Shown: positions 37,057-50,059 of the stretch, one piece after another
Layout of the letters: each line of letters begins with the position of its first letter
Numbering within the stretch: position 1 is the stretch's first letter
Source: Nosema muscidifuracis
Lineage: Eukaryota; Microsporidia; Nosematidae
DNA length: 64,000 bases
Assembly: GCA_028335825.1 (NCBI GenBank)
Contig: JAIOKI010000013.1
Span: 248,001-312,000, forward strand
Reading direction: 5' to 3'
The notes under the pieces: generated by a model
What the model saw: the letters and a program-made list of their open reading frames with translations, nothing else
Told to the model about the DNA's origin: nothing
The model's database searches: none
Position numbers and translations under genes: made by a program

Positions 37057-37260
37057 GGTTTTGTTGTGTCTCCACTTCCTTAATGCTCTAAAGCGATTTA
37101 GAGCTGCTTGTATTTGAATCCTGTTAATACAGAACTCATCCATTATCCTATCTAATGAAACTATTTTTGTCTAGAATATCATCCGAACAGCTTTTCTGAG
37201 AATCCTACTGATTCTCCCTGATCTTGTGCTAGACATTCCCCATAACTCACTACCGTACAT
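37057..37260 (-). mobile_element. LINE copy A, RT fragment upstream of copy B
   Basis: About 200 bases homologous to the RT thumb of copy B (MDEF.I.RI.IQAAL.R.RA, and an upstream part with SSTRASKINRILRKS-like codons). They end at 37,260, where similarity stops shortly before the LSU rRNA 3' region. The fragment is 5'-truncated. With the piece at 30,437-31,297 it flanks copy B, although about 100 codons between the two are missing. Confidence 0.75.
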
Positions 37261-37299
37261 GAAATAGACAATTTACTTAAAATTATATTACTAATCACA

Positions 37300-37582
37300 T
37301 TTCTTATTAACAATCCAAACTATGAAAATTACATACACACCTACACAATACTACAAAAAGCAGTAACCTCAAAATGTCGGCATACACCTTCATTCTTACA
37401 GTTCTGCTTAATAGAGTAGTATTCTCCCAAATGTATCTTTGAGCTACGCTTCAGGCTTAAGAGGCTTTCAGCCTTAATCGAAACGACGTAGCTAAGCAAC
37501 ATAACTTAATAGTTAATCGCACTACCAGTGGTCATCACTTAGAGTTCCTCTCGTACTATCAAAGTTCACTCAAAAATACTTA

Positions 37583-37624
<42 letters not shown>

Positions 37625-38059
37625 TCTCACGTTCCTCATTACCGGGTGAACAATCCAACACTTCGTAACATATACACTACGATGATCAGAAGAGACGACA
37701 TCGAAGAATCAAAAAGCAGAGTCGCTATGATCGCTTGCCTGCTACAAGCCAGTTATCCCTGTGGTAACTTTTCAATCACCCAATACATAATGAATGTAAT
37801 TGGGATCGCTAGGCCAAGGTTTCCCTACTAAATACAGTCATATGTATAAAGTAAAGCAGATTTATTCCCTTATAATAAACTGATGGTTACCATCCATCAT
37901 TCATCTACCTTAGGACAGCTGTGTTACTTTTTAACAGCTGTACCGCCCCAGCCAAACTCCCCATATATCCAAATAAACAAATATTCAAACATACTAGTGG
38001 TTTCACAAATCATCTCCCACCTCTCTACAATATACCGAATAATTATTAGAACATACTAA

Positions 38060-38091
<32 letters not shown>

Positions 38092-38190
38092 GATATACAA
38101 CAAGCCCGTTCCCTTGTCTCGTGGTTTCACAAAATTGTAAGTAGGGACAGTAGGAATCTCGTTGCTCCATTCATGCGCGTCACCAATTAA

Positions 38191-38243
<53 letters not shown>

Positions 38244-39812
38244 ATTCGCTTACACAACTTTAACAATAAATGCACTGGGCAGAATTCACTTCTTGTAATA
38301 CAAAAAGCTATGTTTTTAATAAACAGTCAGATTCCTTACATAGTAAAAGTTCTAGCATGCTAGAGCCAATCTTTATCCCAAGGTTACAGATCTAATTTGC
38401 CGAATTCCCTTACTTACTTTAATTTAAAATATCTGTTATGATACAAAGACACCTGATGCGGTATAGGTACGGCTACACTACTTCTTTTTTATCAAGTATA
38501 CATATAACACGTATTTCTTATCATGACAATCCATACGTACACACAGTCTAATTCATTTTTCTTACACCGCTTATATACTGTCATCATCAAGTCGCCTTGC
38601 AGTAGTCAAGTGAAGAACTATTGATCTTCTTTGTTTTTACAATAACACCGACTCACTTCAATACCATTGAAAACCCTAGTCTATATCTATACAAATATAT
38701 TGTTACTGCCTCCAAGATCGGCCCATTTGTTTCTTCCATATACATTCACACATATACTTCAATACAAACAAATTGCACAGCTACCTAAATACTCATATAG
38801 AAACATCTCATAAAAGTAGTCATCTTCTTCCATTTTATACAATAATACATTCGGTAGGTACGTTGTAACACGTTTCTTAGCGGATTTCTACTTCCATAAC
38901 AACCGCCCTACTGTCTCAATGTATTCATCATATTTATGGTATACTGTCTACTATTTAGAATATTTAATGTTCCATAAGGTTCATCCCTTTTTGCACATCA
39001 TTCTTACAATCATGTGCCCACTAGTCATACAATAGATTCATTCTGTAAACCTAATCTACAGAAGACCATAGAATTAAAGATTTCTCATAGTCGAGACTAT
39101 AACAGTGTCCTACATCTATGTCCTATATACAATGACTGCTGTCCTGAGAGACATTTCGCTGTGAACCAGCTACCACACAGTTCGATTGGTCTTTCGCCAC
39201 TATACACATCTTAAATCATCGATTTGCACGTCAGAATGATTATGGTCTTCCAATAAACTGTTGCTTATCTTCAACCAGAACATGCATAGTTCACTGTGTT
39301 TCGGGTCTTATAGTTATAACTTGTCATATTAATAACGACTGAGCCATTATCTTGCTATAACTATAATCTCCTTGGTCCGTGTTTCAAGACGGGTCCTTAA
39401 ACATAAGGCTGCCCCACACATTTTCACAAATTCCTTCGCAGTACTTATTTGCTATCGGTATGCCATTATATTTAACCTTAGATATCTCATTCTACCTGTA
39501 TTCAGACTGCACTACCAAGCAGCCCTACTCGCTGATACTTACTATTTTATTCAACTAACGAATATTATATTCTGTACAAATAAGTAATAAAATAGTGATT
39601 TACATCTCCAATAGGATTACAATCACGGGTTGCTTCTTGTTCACTCGCTGCTACTACAGAAATCCTGGTTAGTTTCTTTTCCTCCTTCTAATGATATGCT
39701 TAAGTTCAAAGGGTCCTCTATACACATCTGTATATATTCGGTAACAATGCTTTCGTATTCATCTACGACCTTCATCGCTGTGGCATCCTATTGATCCCAT
39801 GTGTGGGTAAAA
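37300..39812 (-). rRNA. Large subunit (LSU) rRNA with fused 5.8S-like 5' end
   Basis: Minus strand, about 2.5 kb, the length usual in Nosema-like microsporidia. The 5' part contains the 5.8S-like words GATGAAGGTCGTAGATGAA and CGAAAGCATTG. It then runs straight into LSU (CCTTTGAACTTAAGCATATC), with no ITS2. The P-loop CTGGGGCGG is at 37,943-37,951 and the sarcin-ricin loop AGTACGAGAGGAAC near 37,543-37,556. It appears uninterrupted. The 3' end is approximate. Confidence 0.93.
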
Positions 39813-40035
39813 TAATATATAATAATATATATTAGTATAACATATATATATAATATATAATATTATAATATAATAGTATAACATATATAAATACATTAGT
39901 ATAATCTAATAAATATATAATATATAATATATAAAAGTATAACCTATATACATAATAAATATATAATAGTATAACATATATATATAAATACATATTAGTA
40001 TAACATATATAATATATAATATAATAACTGTTACT
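39813..40035 (-). other. rDNA internal transcribed spacer, AT microsatellite
   Basis: The 220-base spacer between SSU and LSU consists almost entirely of ata/tata repeats with recurrent agtataacatatata. It is long for this group, where ITS is often tens of bases. Such AT repeats probably vary between rDNA units. Confidence 0.85.
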
Positions 40036-41274
40036 CGATATGATCCTGCTAATGGTTCTCCAACAGCAACCATGTTACGACTTATATCAGATCTAATACA
40101 TCTTGTTCAAGTAGTTTACACTAATTTCACAACATATATCATCTTAGATAGCGACGGGCGGTGTGTACAAAGAACAGGGACACATTCAATTCTACTTATT
40201 TAATAAAATTTACTAGCAATTCCAAGTTCAAATATCTCTTACAAAATATTATCCCATAAAGATTCATATCTATTGTATTGCGCGTGCAGCCCAAAATGTC
40301 TGAGGGCATAACGGACCTGTTTTAATCCTTTCCTTCCTACACTGATTGTGTCTGTCTATAAGGGTCTCACGTCTTGTTGAAATTAATCAAAACTTCACAG
40401 CATCCATTGAAAACGGCCATGCACCACTATTATCATTCTCAAATTCCATTCTCGCTGAATAATAAAATATTGGTAAGTTACCTCGCGTTGAGTCAAATTA
40501 AGCCGCACAATCCACTCCTTGTGGTATTCTTCCGTCAATTTCTTTAATTTTCAATCTTGCGATCATACTATCCCCAGAGCCAAAAAACTCTAATTTCTAT
40601 TATGTAATACAAATACTCATATCACATCGTCGGCATAGTTTACTGCTGGAACTACAATGGTATCTAATCATCTTCGATCCTCCAGCTTACGTCCTTGTTC
40701 AAAAAATACATACAAGTGTACAGCTTTCGCTTCTGTTCGTCCAGTCAGGGTCGTCACATTTCATCTCTCTCCCAACTATACAGTACACCTCATATTGCTT
40801 CTTAAAAATAAACTACGGACTTTTTAACTGCATCAATCATCATACACACTCTTGGAACAAGTATTACCGCGGCTGCTGGCACTTGATTTGCCCTCCAATT
40901 AATCACCTCATATGTTTTTACAATATGAAACAATATCTATTACTTCCCATAACTGCCTCAGACAAAATCCATAGGTCAAGTTTCGCCCCTGCTGCAATCC
41001 TTAGACTTAGTAGCCGTCTCTCAGGCTCCTTCTCCGGAATATTACAAAGTAATACCGTTACCCGTTACTGCCTTGTTAAGCCATTACCTTAACAACTAGC
41101 TGATAGGTCTCACTCTTACTGTATACAATTATCTACACTTTAACGTAGTTATCATCAATATACATAAAATAAAGTGAGTATTACTGAGCAGTCCATTTTT
41201 CAGATACTTCTTCAAAAACATGCATGGGTTAATCTTAGGGAATAGCGTCTACGTCAGGCAGAATCAACCTGGTG
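40036..41274 (-). rRNA. Small subunit (SSU) rRNA
   Basis: Minus strand, about 1,239 bases. It starts CACCAGGTTGATTCTGCC (41,274), includes GTGCCAGCAGCCGCGGTAAT and TTGTACACACCGCCCGTCG, and ends near AACCATTAGCAGGATCATA. Eukaryote-specific expansions are absent, as is typical of microsporidia. The sequence resembles Nosema/Vairimorpha SSU over long stretches. Confidence 0.97.
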
Positions 41275-41980
41275 TACAAAATAACATATCTACATTCTAG
41301 TCAGTATTAATCTAGTCTCAGAAATCTTAATCTCTCAATCAATCAGTGCAATATAACATACGAAAACTACAACATGAGTAATAAATAATTTACATTGTGT
41401 ATTATTTAATCTACTGATAAATTAAATTGACAAATCAGAATTAATAATTAATTGCTGAGTTATGATTTTTGACAGGTTATATGTAGTGTGTTTGAGTGTA
41501 CTAGTATGATATATATGTTGTATAAAAAGAGTTACAATCTGGTGGTTGTGCTGAACAACGGGAAGTTGATTGGAGTGTCCAGTTAAGGATTGAGAATGGT
41601 GACCATCCTGTGAACGTGCTGGGACGTTGTTTGTTGAAGTTATCGTGGTGATTACTTGTGTGAACAGTAATGTGAGACCGTAACGATGGTTTGGTTTTTG
41701 ATGGGTTTTGTTACTTGAAGATGTAAAATATTGTATTGATGGGATATTTTTATAACATGTACTCTGTGTATATTTATTTTTTGGTGATAGATATATTAGT
41801 TTCTGTTCTTTATGATGTAGATGTAATAGTTTGAATTGATATAGTAACTACATTACTTTTTATATATTGTTTATAGATCTGTTATTTACTAGTAATAATC
41901 ATTCCGTGAATTTGTATTGATCTTGGTATCTCATGTTATAAAAAGGCTTATATATTTTGACACTGTATATAAGAAATAGT
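41275..41980. other. rDNA upstream spacer with GC-richer island
   Basis: The spacer 5' of the SSU should contain the RNA polymerase I promoter. An island at about 41,530-41,710 is much richer in G and C than its flanks (acaacgggaagttgattgg, cgtgctgggacgttg). It has several inverted words (ATGGTGACCAT; ACAACG with CGTTGT). No RNA family could be assigned, and the island itself was not matched elsewhere in the window. Confidence 0.45.
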
Positions 41981-41999
41981 ATTTAATTAATAATTAGAA

Positions 42000-44100
42000 G
42001 TAAACATCTAATTAAATTGAATATCTTTATTTCTTCAATGCTTTTGTTAATTTCTTCATTATTTTTCATCAATGCCTAAAAAATACACTATCCTCTTTTT
42101 TGCAATCTTAACTCATCTAATTATCTTAATTCTACACTTTTCTAATTTCAATATTTTAGCTTTTATCTATCGCTGTAAAATACTTTCTTAAATTTCTTTA
42201 GTTCTTCAATCTCTAATCCATTCACCAGTATTCTGTTCATTAATCTATAATCCTTATATACTAGTACTGTTGTTATCCACCATTTACAAGAATCAATCAT
42301 GTCTAATTCTGTTTGTGTTTTAATCTACTAAATTTAAAATATTCTTAATTTTTCTATTTTATATTTCCGACCAAATCACATTAATTGCACTTATAGCTAT
42401 TTCTTAATCATCTTCGATTTTTTTTCTATTTCATCCCTTTCAATATTATCTACATTTTCAAAAATTCTGTTTCTTCTTATAAATATCTCTCAAGATCTTC
42501 ACATTCTTACACCTTTTAATGGCATATCATAAATCAATATTCTATAATATTATAATAATATATAAGCCACTTGACCATATTCTTCAATTTTTATTCAATG
42601 TTCCTCGTGTTCACCATATATTCATCATAAATTATTAAAGAAGATAACATAAAGATTCTGTATTTTATAACTTGTAGATTCTTTGCTACAATTTCATTAT
42701 TTCTATTTAATTTTAACGTGTCATTACTATAACAATAAATTATTGAATTACCAATATTTTCATTTAACTAAATTACTTCACTTCTACTATCTAAAGTTTA
42801 TTATATTATCAATGTGAACTTGCTTTTACTAATACTTTAGATTCCCTATAAAAATCTAAGTTATAATAAAATTTATATCTGTCTTATTATATGATAATAT
42901 TGATATTAATTTCATATCTACTATACCTTTCTTCAATCTATTTTTGATTGATATTAACTTGAATATACTTCTTTAACTAAATAAAAATCAGAGAAATCTA
43001 GATTAATACTGCTTACATAATATTATATTATCATTAATCAAATTTATCCTTATATATTTTTTAGAAAAGGTTTTAATCGTTATTATTAGGTGTTTACTGT
43101 ATTGATTAATAACTTAAATAAAGCTTCTTTTCAGACACAGAGTAATTTCTTTTTGTTTAACTTTCAATTAGATGAAGAAACTTACACCGTATTTTTTCGT
43201 TATATTCTTGTGATAATATTGACTCACATCATATTTAAAGACATTTGTTATCAAAATTAAGGCTGTATTAATATCCTAAATTCTAAACGATACAAAATGT
43301 ATTTATTTCATTATAATATGCAATTATCTTCAAGATATCTTGTTATCATAGCAATTCTTGATTTAGTTACTTGTTCTTTAAATTTTAGTATGTCATATAA
43401 TTCTTTTACATACAATACACAATGATTTAATAGTCTCAATATCAACCGTAGTTCTTAATTAATGATATTATCTGTAATATGTGACACAAAAAATTATTCT
43501 TCTTACTTCTACATATTTAATGCTTCTAAAACTAAAGTCACGTTCTTTTCATCATTCTTTACTCTCACACTAAAATGGTTATGTTATCTATATATACAAC
43601 TACTATTTTATAGAAGAATTGACTAAATAAGTTATATATTATTCTCTAAAATCTAACTTATTTATTCACCAAGTTCAATGGCATTTTAAAAACTCAGAAA
43701 GATTATCGTGCATACAAAGCTGTTTTATATCTACTAAAAACCATCATTTTACAATGATTTTACATTATAGTTCACATATATTCTACGTATCTTTGATCTT
43801 ATTGTTATATGCTTATATTGTGAGATTCATATCGACATCAGTAACTTCTAAACTTATCAGATTATTTGATTGTATAAAATAATGTCTAAAATGTTCAAAC
43901 TATATTTTAGGATTTTCGTTTGTTTATGAATACAAGAAAAAATAATTAATTTTTTGTAAATTTTTTTCTATCATTCACTTACACTTTTTATTTTCAATGA
44001 ACCTTATTTTTTATTCAACTCTATAAATTTATTGAAATGTTTTTTGCTATATGCTTTTCCTACATAAAAGAAAATAACTTTAGCTTTTTAACATATTTTG
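42000..44100 (-). mobile_element. Decayed Ty3/Gypsy-like LTR element, reverse transcriptase region (fossil)
   Basis: A T/C-rich plus strand marks former coding sequence on the minus strand. Weak signatures of a Ty3/Gypsy reverse transcriptase core occur around 43,400-43,900. The copy is old and broken many times over. No LTRs were found, so the borders are approximate. Confidence 0.35.
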
Positions 44101-45180
44101 TCAATCATAAACTCTTCCTGTATACACTTCTTACTTCTTTTTTATAATTTTAATTTTTATGTTTCTATACAAGTTGTAATATTGTCTTTGATAATCTTTA
44201 ATGTGAATTCAAAAATAAAATATTTGATGTTTGATTAGTTATACTGCTTTGTACAGATTAAAAGGAAATATTACCTTTTATAATCTTTATTTATATATAT
44301 TGTATTAATTAACAAATGAGATTCTTAGTTTGATTTTTTTAATGAAATTTTTGAAATAAATAAATTTTATTAGAAAAGAAGATAATGAGTAAAGAACAAT
44401 TATTCAGTACTAGAGTAAACAAGAACAATTACTATAATAGCCTATATGTAAAAAACATTAATAATAACATAACAAAAACACCTGTTTATTTCTTAAATGT
44501 CAATCATAGAGAACTACTTAATTTATGTGCTTTTTTGCACCTCGGGTTATTTGAATCATAATATCTAAATAATATAATAATGACTCTTTATTAAATTTAT
44601 ATCTTGCTTGTCTCTCAAATTTATTTACGTGATTATTAGAAATATCTACCCAACGAAATTTTTCTCTCAATTTATTTTTTTTGAAAGTAATCCAAAGAAA
44701 TAGAAGTACAAAATTTTAAAATAAATTTATTGACTTATCTCTGTCAGAAGGTATAATAACTACCCCGACTATTAGTATATCTCGGCCAGAATAAGTCATT
44801 TGCTTTAATATTTTTCTTTAATTTATTTTTATGTTTTCTAATTTTTAAAGACACGAATCTACAATTCTTATTTTTATTTAGTTTTGTTTCTATATTTTCT
44901 TGAATCCCAGGTATTAGACATACAACCGAAAAATAAATTAAAATAAGCTGGTGTTAAAAATGTTTATTTCTATAACTTTCTCGCTTATAGGTTTTTATTA
45001 GCAATGCATCAAGAACATTGTTTCATACCTCTGATTTAAAATATCAGTCTCAATTCTGACAAGATCAACATATATATCACTGAGTGAATAATCATTCATC
45101 TTTTCAATTATCTCTGGATACAATAGTTATTATATATTAGTGTCTCTCTACATTCAACCTAACTTTAGACTAATTTTTAA
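44101..45180. other. Unassigned repeat-derived sequence
   Basis: No ORF or family signature is seen. Patches of higher GC (44,530-44,550 and 44,750-44,795) look like non-coding ends of mobile elements. Confidence 0.3.
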
Positions 45181-45189
45181 TGTAGTTTG

Positions 45190-48100
45190 ATATTTGATAC
45201 AGGGTGACACCGGAGTCAAGTAAGTTCTAAAAGATGCTGTTTTCTAAGACCAAAATCTATTGGTTTGAAATAAATGATAGTTTATTTTTCAGCCTGTATA
45301 CTGATAAATTCCTAAGAGTTGACACTGGTAATTGTTTTGGTTCTAATGCATCTCAGCATATTAGATTTATATTAATATATTAATATATTAATATAAATAT
45401 ATTAGTTGATTGCTCATCAATCATTTCGTGCAAGAACTACCATCTCAGATTTTACTATATTTTCTTCTTTTATTCCTCTTTACTATTTCATCATCGACTT
45501 TTTAACGTTAAACTATTGTCTGCACATATTCCTAGATTTGGCCGTCTATTTTAATTTCTTTTCTATATCCTTAGTGAAAGTTCGTTGCTAATCTATCCCA
45601 AGTGACCACAAAAGGTATCATTTTGACTTATATACACATTGATGCAGTGTGGCTAGCGAGGAGATCATACTTATGTCTCTTTTCGGTTTCAACTGTTCTT
45701 AGGTTATCAAAATTCGTGATCTCGACTTCAACTATCAAAATCTTCTTTCTCAGCTTCTTGATTATAAATATATCAAGTTTGTTGTATTTAATCTTTTTAC
45801 TACTCGCAATTATAGAGTCAACCCTTATTTATCTGTTCTTATTCGCTATACATTCTTGGACTAGGTGAATCCTTATTTCTTATTTTATCTCAATCAGCAA
45901 TTTCTTCAAATATGTAGATTTAAGCATAGTAGGGTCACATGTAGTCATACGCCATCATTCTATAACACTACATAGCTAGATGATCGATAATCTTAATTTT
46001 ATCATTGCCGTGATAACACCTCTTATTTTTTTCTAGGAATATATTTATATCCTGTAGTATACATAGTGGTTCTCCTCTCTTGCAGTTACAGAATCATTCG
46101 TGCTAATAAAAGGAAAAGGATCCTTTCGATTTCTAAATAGCTTTTAGTGGTTATATTTGTTTGTAATATCGCTATGAAAACAGTTCTTTGGAGTTCTTCT
46201 AATTTTTTACTCATAAAAAAGATCTTATATTCGAGATGTGATCATTATTTTTATCCTGTGTTTGTATTATAGCCCGTCTTCTAATTATAGATTTCTTAGT
46301 TGCATCTAATCTTAGTTGTAATTGCAGTAACATTCTTTCGCCTTTGTGCTTAATAATTATTAGACCTCTTCCTAGTTCTTTTATAAGAGATCCAACCTTT
46401 TTTTCAAGAAGATTGCTGCTATATATAGTGATTTGTCAAAATATGGCATACATTCTTATCTATTTCTTTATATTCATTCGGTTCCGTTTCTTTCATTCCA
46501 GCATATTAGTTAATTAACAATGTCGTGTGCATATTTTAGTTTTGTACAACTTTTTGAATCTTTCTTTAGTCTTATTCAATTAATATCCATGAGTGTCTTT
46601 GAATATTCCTAGGTACTTATACTCTTTTGTGATTTTAATTACTCTTGCTCTATATCTGAGCATATTTCTAATCCTAACACTTTAAAAAAGTTCTATGTCA
46701 TCATTTCTTGCTATTAATTTCAGATCCTTAATAAATAGCAGATTGTTACATATATACGACATCTAATCTGTTTTTACTTCTATCTTTGTATAAATTTCAT
46801 TGAGTTTTTTACTTAAGGATCTATATATAGGACAAATAGCAATAGAGATATAATGTCACCCTGTAGAATTCATCTTGTAATTTTTTGCTGAAGATAACTG
46901 CATTTTGGGATCTTATCTCTAACGTCTATCTTTTGTGATACTTTCTATGAAATTTTGAATCTACTTTAGGTGCCTCATTTTTAATGCACTCCAGTAGATA
47001 ATGAGTGTCTTATTAAGTCGTGATCCTTCTTGACATCTACTCATTTCGTACTAACTGGTGATTATGTGCTTTGTTCAGTGTTATATTGGTTTATGCCTGC
47101 TCTTTAGCCCCATGTATTCTCGTTACTGTGTCAATTTGATTTTCATTAACATATTCTTTGCATCAACGATGTTCTGCAATACGTGTGTCGTGAGCTTGTA
47201 CAGATTCGGCATGCATATTATAGGTTTGATGTCTTTTAAAGTTTCTGATTTCCCTTTAGGCATCAGATTAATTAGTCTTTTATAGAGTCATGTCTGTTAT
47301 TTGGTATTCTCTAAGCATATAGATTTTATTATTTTATAAAGATCTTAATGAATACTGGTTATTTTTTGATGAAGAAATTGAAGATTCAATCGGGCACTGC
47401 CGCTTACCAGTTTAAAAAACCGTTTGATAATCTTGTTAAAAGTATCTTCTGTCAGGAATATTTTTTCTTCGGTTAAATTTAGTTTATACTCATGGATTTA
47501 TTCTTCATAACTCTTATTTACTTTACAGACACATATTTTTGCCAGAAATGTTTTATTTCTACATTCGTAATCTTTTGTTCTATTTTTTCTTGTAACTTTT
47601 TATAAAATCTTTTTCTAATAAGTTTAAAATCGCCATTTGTGTTTCTAAACACTTTCCTGTCTTCGTAAATTTATATATTCATTACACATATTTTTATTTT
47701 ATCACAGACAAGAGAGATCATTTTGTTTCATCTTTCGGTTCATCTGACACTAGATTCAAAGGTTGCATTACATTTCTCAATTTCTTTACTTGACTACTAT
47801 TCTTTTTATAATCTTCTAGCATTTTTAGTGTTTTTTCCTTTGTTTCTATATTTTCCTAATATTTTCTTTCCATATACTTGGTAAAAAATTTGAACTGTCT
47901 GAAATATTTTTGTTGCATTCTTTATATTTTTTATGGAATAAAGTTGTAAAGAAATCAAACCGATTTATTCAATCATTAAATTATCTTCTCATCTATACTC
48001 GGCGAGCTCACTTTTTTCGTAGGCTTTACCTTGTCAGCCGTCATCTCTCTAATTTTATGTCACACTTCTTCAAAGTTTCGATCAATCTTTCCTTGTCCGA

Positions 48101-48540
48101 CTACTTCGGTTAACTAAAGCTACTATAGCAATTTCGTCTAGTATTTTAATTATCTTTAAATAATTTTCTTTATTGTAATCTCTTACTCTCGTCATTTTTC
48201 AATTTTAATTCATTAGAGCCTTTTGCGCTTTATTTTTTTATATTAAATACAAATATTTGAACTTTTAATTCTTTCCCATCCTTTTCTCGGCATTTGATTA
48301 CATCTGCTCAATATGGCCTGGTAAGATTTTATTGACCGTTCCTCCTTAGAGCTCTTTACTTGAGAAATAATGTCACTGATTACGAAGGAAGTATTATGAC
48401 TTCTTGGATATAACACATCGATAGTAATTGGTTCTTTGTCTTAATTTTTTCCTACTCTGTCGGCATGACCTGCTGTTATCGGTGTTTTAGTTTTTGCTTC
48501 AGTTCCATTCTCTTCTTTTTTATCCTTCATGTTATATAAA
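45190..48540 (-). mobile_element. R4/Dong-like LINE with restriction-enzyme-like endonuclease, degenerate
   Basis: This is a different LINE family from A/B. Reading the minus strand with many stops and frame changes, one meets in order: a Lys/Glu-rich start near 48,530 (MKDKKEENGTEAKTK); RT words near 47,200 (DIKPIICMPNLYKLTT, the RPITCLP.LYK pattern) and 46,720-46,870 (LSKKLNEIYTKI, LLFI.DLKLIA); and a C-terminal domain near 45,700-45,800 with KLDIFIIKKLRKKILIVEVE and DNLRTVETEKRHKYDLLAS. The last resembles the PD...E core of the restriction-like endonuclease of R2/R4/Dong elements. R4 relatives insert at set rDNA sites in other hosts; this copy lies outside the rRNA genes. Confidence 0.68.
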
Positions 48541-50050
48541 TATATATGAGTTATTTTTATAAAGAATAAAAGGAAATTATTTCATGTAGGAATTAATGCC
48601 ACACAACAAGCCTAACTTTTTTAACAAGGTATACTTCGATTCACGTATATATTTCTTGTCTAAAAGCTGTTTTATCGATATTTTTACCCCTCTACTGGCT
48701 TATTTAATAGATTATAAAGTCTCTCTATAATTCTTTGGCCAATGTTGTATTAACTACAACAAAACAACTCATTTTTTACACCTATTATAATTTAAAAATG
48801 CTCTTTCTAGTAAGTAATTTTTTCTGTTTTTACATTCGGTGAAGTAAAAAACATTGGTAGTAAGACCTAACTCTTTATAAAATTTATAATAATCTTCTTC
48901 TGTATCTCAAATAATTCTTTAATACAAGCTTTAAAATTAAAACTTTATTGTTGTGACATAAAAGATTAACTTTTCTTATAATAGCCGTACTAAGAAAATT
49001 ATAAAAATAATCGGTGTCAATATTATACTAATTTTCTAATATAAATTAAATTATGTTTATTCAATATTTACTAAATTTCTTTACTTATCTCATTAATAAA
49101 CCTTCTATTCTCAATATTAGCAATCAGTTTTCTAAAATGACTAGAAATGTGTCTAAAAGTACTACATTTATAACACTTTTTTTAATTCTGCACTACACTA
49201 TAAGTTTCTCTCTTCTCGATACTTCTTCAATATCATTCCTATCTTTATCTTAATTATACCTCAACTTCTCACTTAACAATTTTCTCTAAATGTTCATCCA
49301 CAAAGTCACCATTAGTGATTAAATATTTTCTGATTTCCTCATATTCTTTTTGTAGACTTGTAATAACAATATCTAACTTTTATACCTTGGTAATATTATT
49401 TTTCTTTGTTTTAGTCTCTAAAATTTTGATAGAATCACTTATCGTTTCATCGTTGTTTTGGAGCATTGTATAAAGTTATCCGATATATTTTTTTTAAATT
49501 TAGAATCATCCATATTCTTTATTTCTTCTATAACCACGTGGTTCTAATCGATTACGTCGTAGTCAGTTCTTTTTATAAGATACTCAATCTTTCATAGATA
49601 AGTTTTATTAATTTAAATAAACTAAAATCTTTTATATTTTCTCAAAAAACTTTAATCATATTCTTTAAGTCTTGAGAGATTATTTCTCTACCATGTTAAT
49701 ATCAGTTATTTTATTCATATTTAGATTCACTCATCCTATAAAACTAAACTCAAATATAAAGAGTTAAATAATATCAACGCATTTAACTCATAAAAATCGT
49801 CTTTTTTCTTTTCTTTGATTTTTTATTTATATTTTTCGCAGAGTATTTGAACATTATTTAAAGATATCAATATCAGTTCACTTATAAAATTACTGATTAT
49901 CTTATTGAGAATTTCTTATATTGCATATAATCTAGAAAGTTAGTCGTCTATCACATTATTTTCTACTTTAATATTTTTTTATAATAAAATAATAACCATT
50001 TAGCAATGATTCTCATCTTTCAATCCTAGAGGAAATTTTGGTTTAATTAT
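48541..50050 (-). mobile_element. Unidentified coding fossil on the minus strand
   Basis: The T/C-rich plus strand with short Lys/Glu-rich open stretches on the minus strand (for example 49,260-49,480) suggests a decayed element protein with coiled coils. No family could be named, and parts may belong to the neighbouring LINE. Confidence 0.25.
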
Positions 50051-50059
50051 GGAATATGA

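Noticed and set aside
35356-37143. A genuine host gene fusing RT thumb and ORF1
   Set aside because: The 5' 29 codons are homologous to RT of another LINE copy and the rest is LINE ORF1; the open frame across the junction is best explained by chance.
37646-41092. Short ORFs inside the rRNA unit
   Set aside because: They lie within SSU and LSU rRNA on the opposite strand and are chance frames.
41534-41636. 5S rRNA upstream of the SSU gene
   Set aside because: AGTTAAG, GGTGACCAT and GTGCTG occur in 5S order, but the spacing is about 20 bases too short, the end stem does not pair well and GGTGACCAT is part of a palindrome. Probably coincidence.
44720-44760. U6 snRNA (ACAGAGA word on the minus strand)
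   Set aside because: The flanking sequence lacks the U4-pairing and 3' stem regions of U6.
48541-50050. Naming a transposase family for this fossil
   Set aside because: Merlin-type and Gypsy-type readings were tried, but neither gave an ordered set of motifs.
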